Translations under genes and position numbers: made by a program
Shown here: one piece after another, positions 22,186-22,617 of the stretch
Layout of the letters: every line of letters begins with the position of its first letter
Position numbering within the stretch: the first letter of the stretch is position 1
Assembly (NCBI GenBank): GCA_002401365.1
Contig: NVSW01000008.1
Coordinates: 1-22,617, forward strand
Length of the DNA: 22,617 bases
Direction: 5' to 3'
Source of the DNA: Piscirickettsiaceae bacterium
Lineage (GTDB): Bacteria; Pseudomonadota; Gammaproteobacteria; Methylococcales; Cycloclasticaceae
Notes under the pieces: generated by a model
What the model saw: the letters and a program-made list of their open reading frames with translations, nothing else
Databases searched by the model: none
Told to the model about the DNA's origin: nothing

Positions 22186-22617
22186 TTAATTGAAAAGTTG
22201 TTGAATATCATTAAGTTCATCACGCGCATTTTCGGTTACTCGGATAGAGTCAGAAGAGTCCTTTAACTGCGCCGTTAAGCGGGCATATGCAGGAACAGAG
22301 TCTGCAGCTGGATAGTGCTCTTTTAAAGTGGTGTTTTCAAAGCTGAGTAGCTGTGCAACGATAATTAAGTCGGTGTAATCTGCTAACGTGTCAGTTTCTC
22401 TATGCCAGTCTTCAGCATGTAATGCTACAGCGTGGAAGTCTTCGGTAAAATTCCACTTTTGCAGTACCATTTTGCCAATCATAGGGGTCAATCGTTTAAC
22501 CGCATGATTCACTTCACTCGCATTAGTCATTAGGTTGGGGTGCTTGTCGGCATGCGTTAACACGGGTATGGCACCAATGTCATGCACTAACCCGGCTAGC
22601 ATCGCTTTATCCGGATC
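22186..22617 (-). CDS. HDOD-domain protein (5' part outside window)
   Basis: The last 143 or so codons of a protein whose beginning lies beyond the right edge. DPDKAMLAGLVHDIGAIPVL is the hallmark of HDOD domains, which resemble HD phosphohydrolases but often lack the metal-binding residues. VLQKWNFTEDFHAVALHAED also fits the family. HDOD proteins act in signalling and are common near chemotaxis and flagellar genes. Only 24 bases separate its stop from the FliK-like gene, so the three minus-strand genes probably form one operon. Confidence 0.85.
   Translation of the reverse strand, partial: DPDKAMLAGLVHDIGAIPVLTHADKHPNLMTNASEVNHAVKRLTPMIGKMVLQKWNFTEDFHAVALHAEDWHRETDTLADYTDLIIVAQLLSFENTTLKEHYPAADSVPAYARLTAQLKDSSDSIRVTENARDELNDIQQLFN

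Noticed and set aside
1..22617. Mobile elements, CRISPR arrays, phage or defence genes
   Set aside because: I looked for transposase or integrase motifs, long terminal repeats, regular spaced repeats and toxin-antitoxin pairs and saw none. The window is a coherent motility locus.

Overview
This window is a flagellar and chemotaxis locus from a gammaproteobacterium. The gene set and order (fliK, fliLMNOPQR, flhB, flhA, flhF, flhG/fleN, fliA, cheY, cheZ, cheA, motC, motD, parC, parP, cheW, a DUF2802 gene) match the polar-flagellum clusters of Pseudomonas, Shewanella, Vibrio and relatives. FlhF, FlhG, ParC and ParP together point to a flagellum and a chemoreceptor array placed at the cell pole. 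The DNA is AT-rich by eye and contains no transfer RNA, ribosomal RNA, insertion sequence or CRISPR array. A FadL/TodX-type outer-membrane porin at the left edge suggests hydrophobic-substrate uptake. A low-GC marine group such as Cycloclasticus/Piscirickettsiaceae would fit, but that placement is only an inference.

Layout: 1-541 (minus) is the 5' part of the FadL-family porin gene. 542-886 is an AT-rich divergent intergenic region ending in a good sigma-54 promoter for fliK (887-2146), which is followed by a rho-independent terminator. Between this terminator and fliL lie two perfect copies of an 18-bp direct repeat and a second sigma-54 promoter. From there fliL to fliA (2379-12829) form one tight run, mostly with touching or overlapping ends, that encodes the switch (FliM, FliN), the export gate (FliO, P, Q, R, FlhB, FlhA), the polar placement and number regulators (FlhF, FlhG) and sigma-28 (FliA). 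A textbook sigma-28 promoter then drives cheY, cheZ, cheA, motC, motD, parC, parP, cheW, a 55-residue small protein and the DUF2802 gene (12933-20543). On the opposite strand, converging with overlapping stop codons, an HDOD-domain gene, a second FliK-like gene and a stand-alone FlhB C-terminal-domain gene form a small operon (22617-20540).

The regulatory logic can be read from the DNA: sigma-54 promoters serve the middle class (fliK and the fliL operon), that operon ends with fliA, and FliA would then fire the late chemotaxis and stator operon through the promoter at 12869-12895.

Several points stand out. fliL is split by an apparent one-base deletion. cheB is missing from its usual place between cheA and motC, where a 49-codon ORF of unknown nature sits instead. 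FliN has an unusual Asn/Glu/Lys-rich leader and a duplicated WGDAL motif. CheA has a tandemly repeated linker. The FliK-like/FlhB-like pair is a second hook-length/export-switch module of unsettled function.
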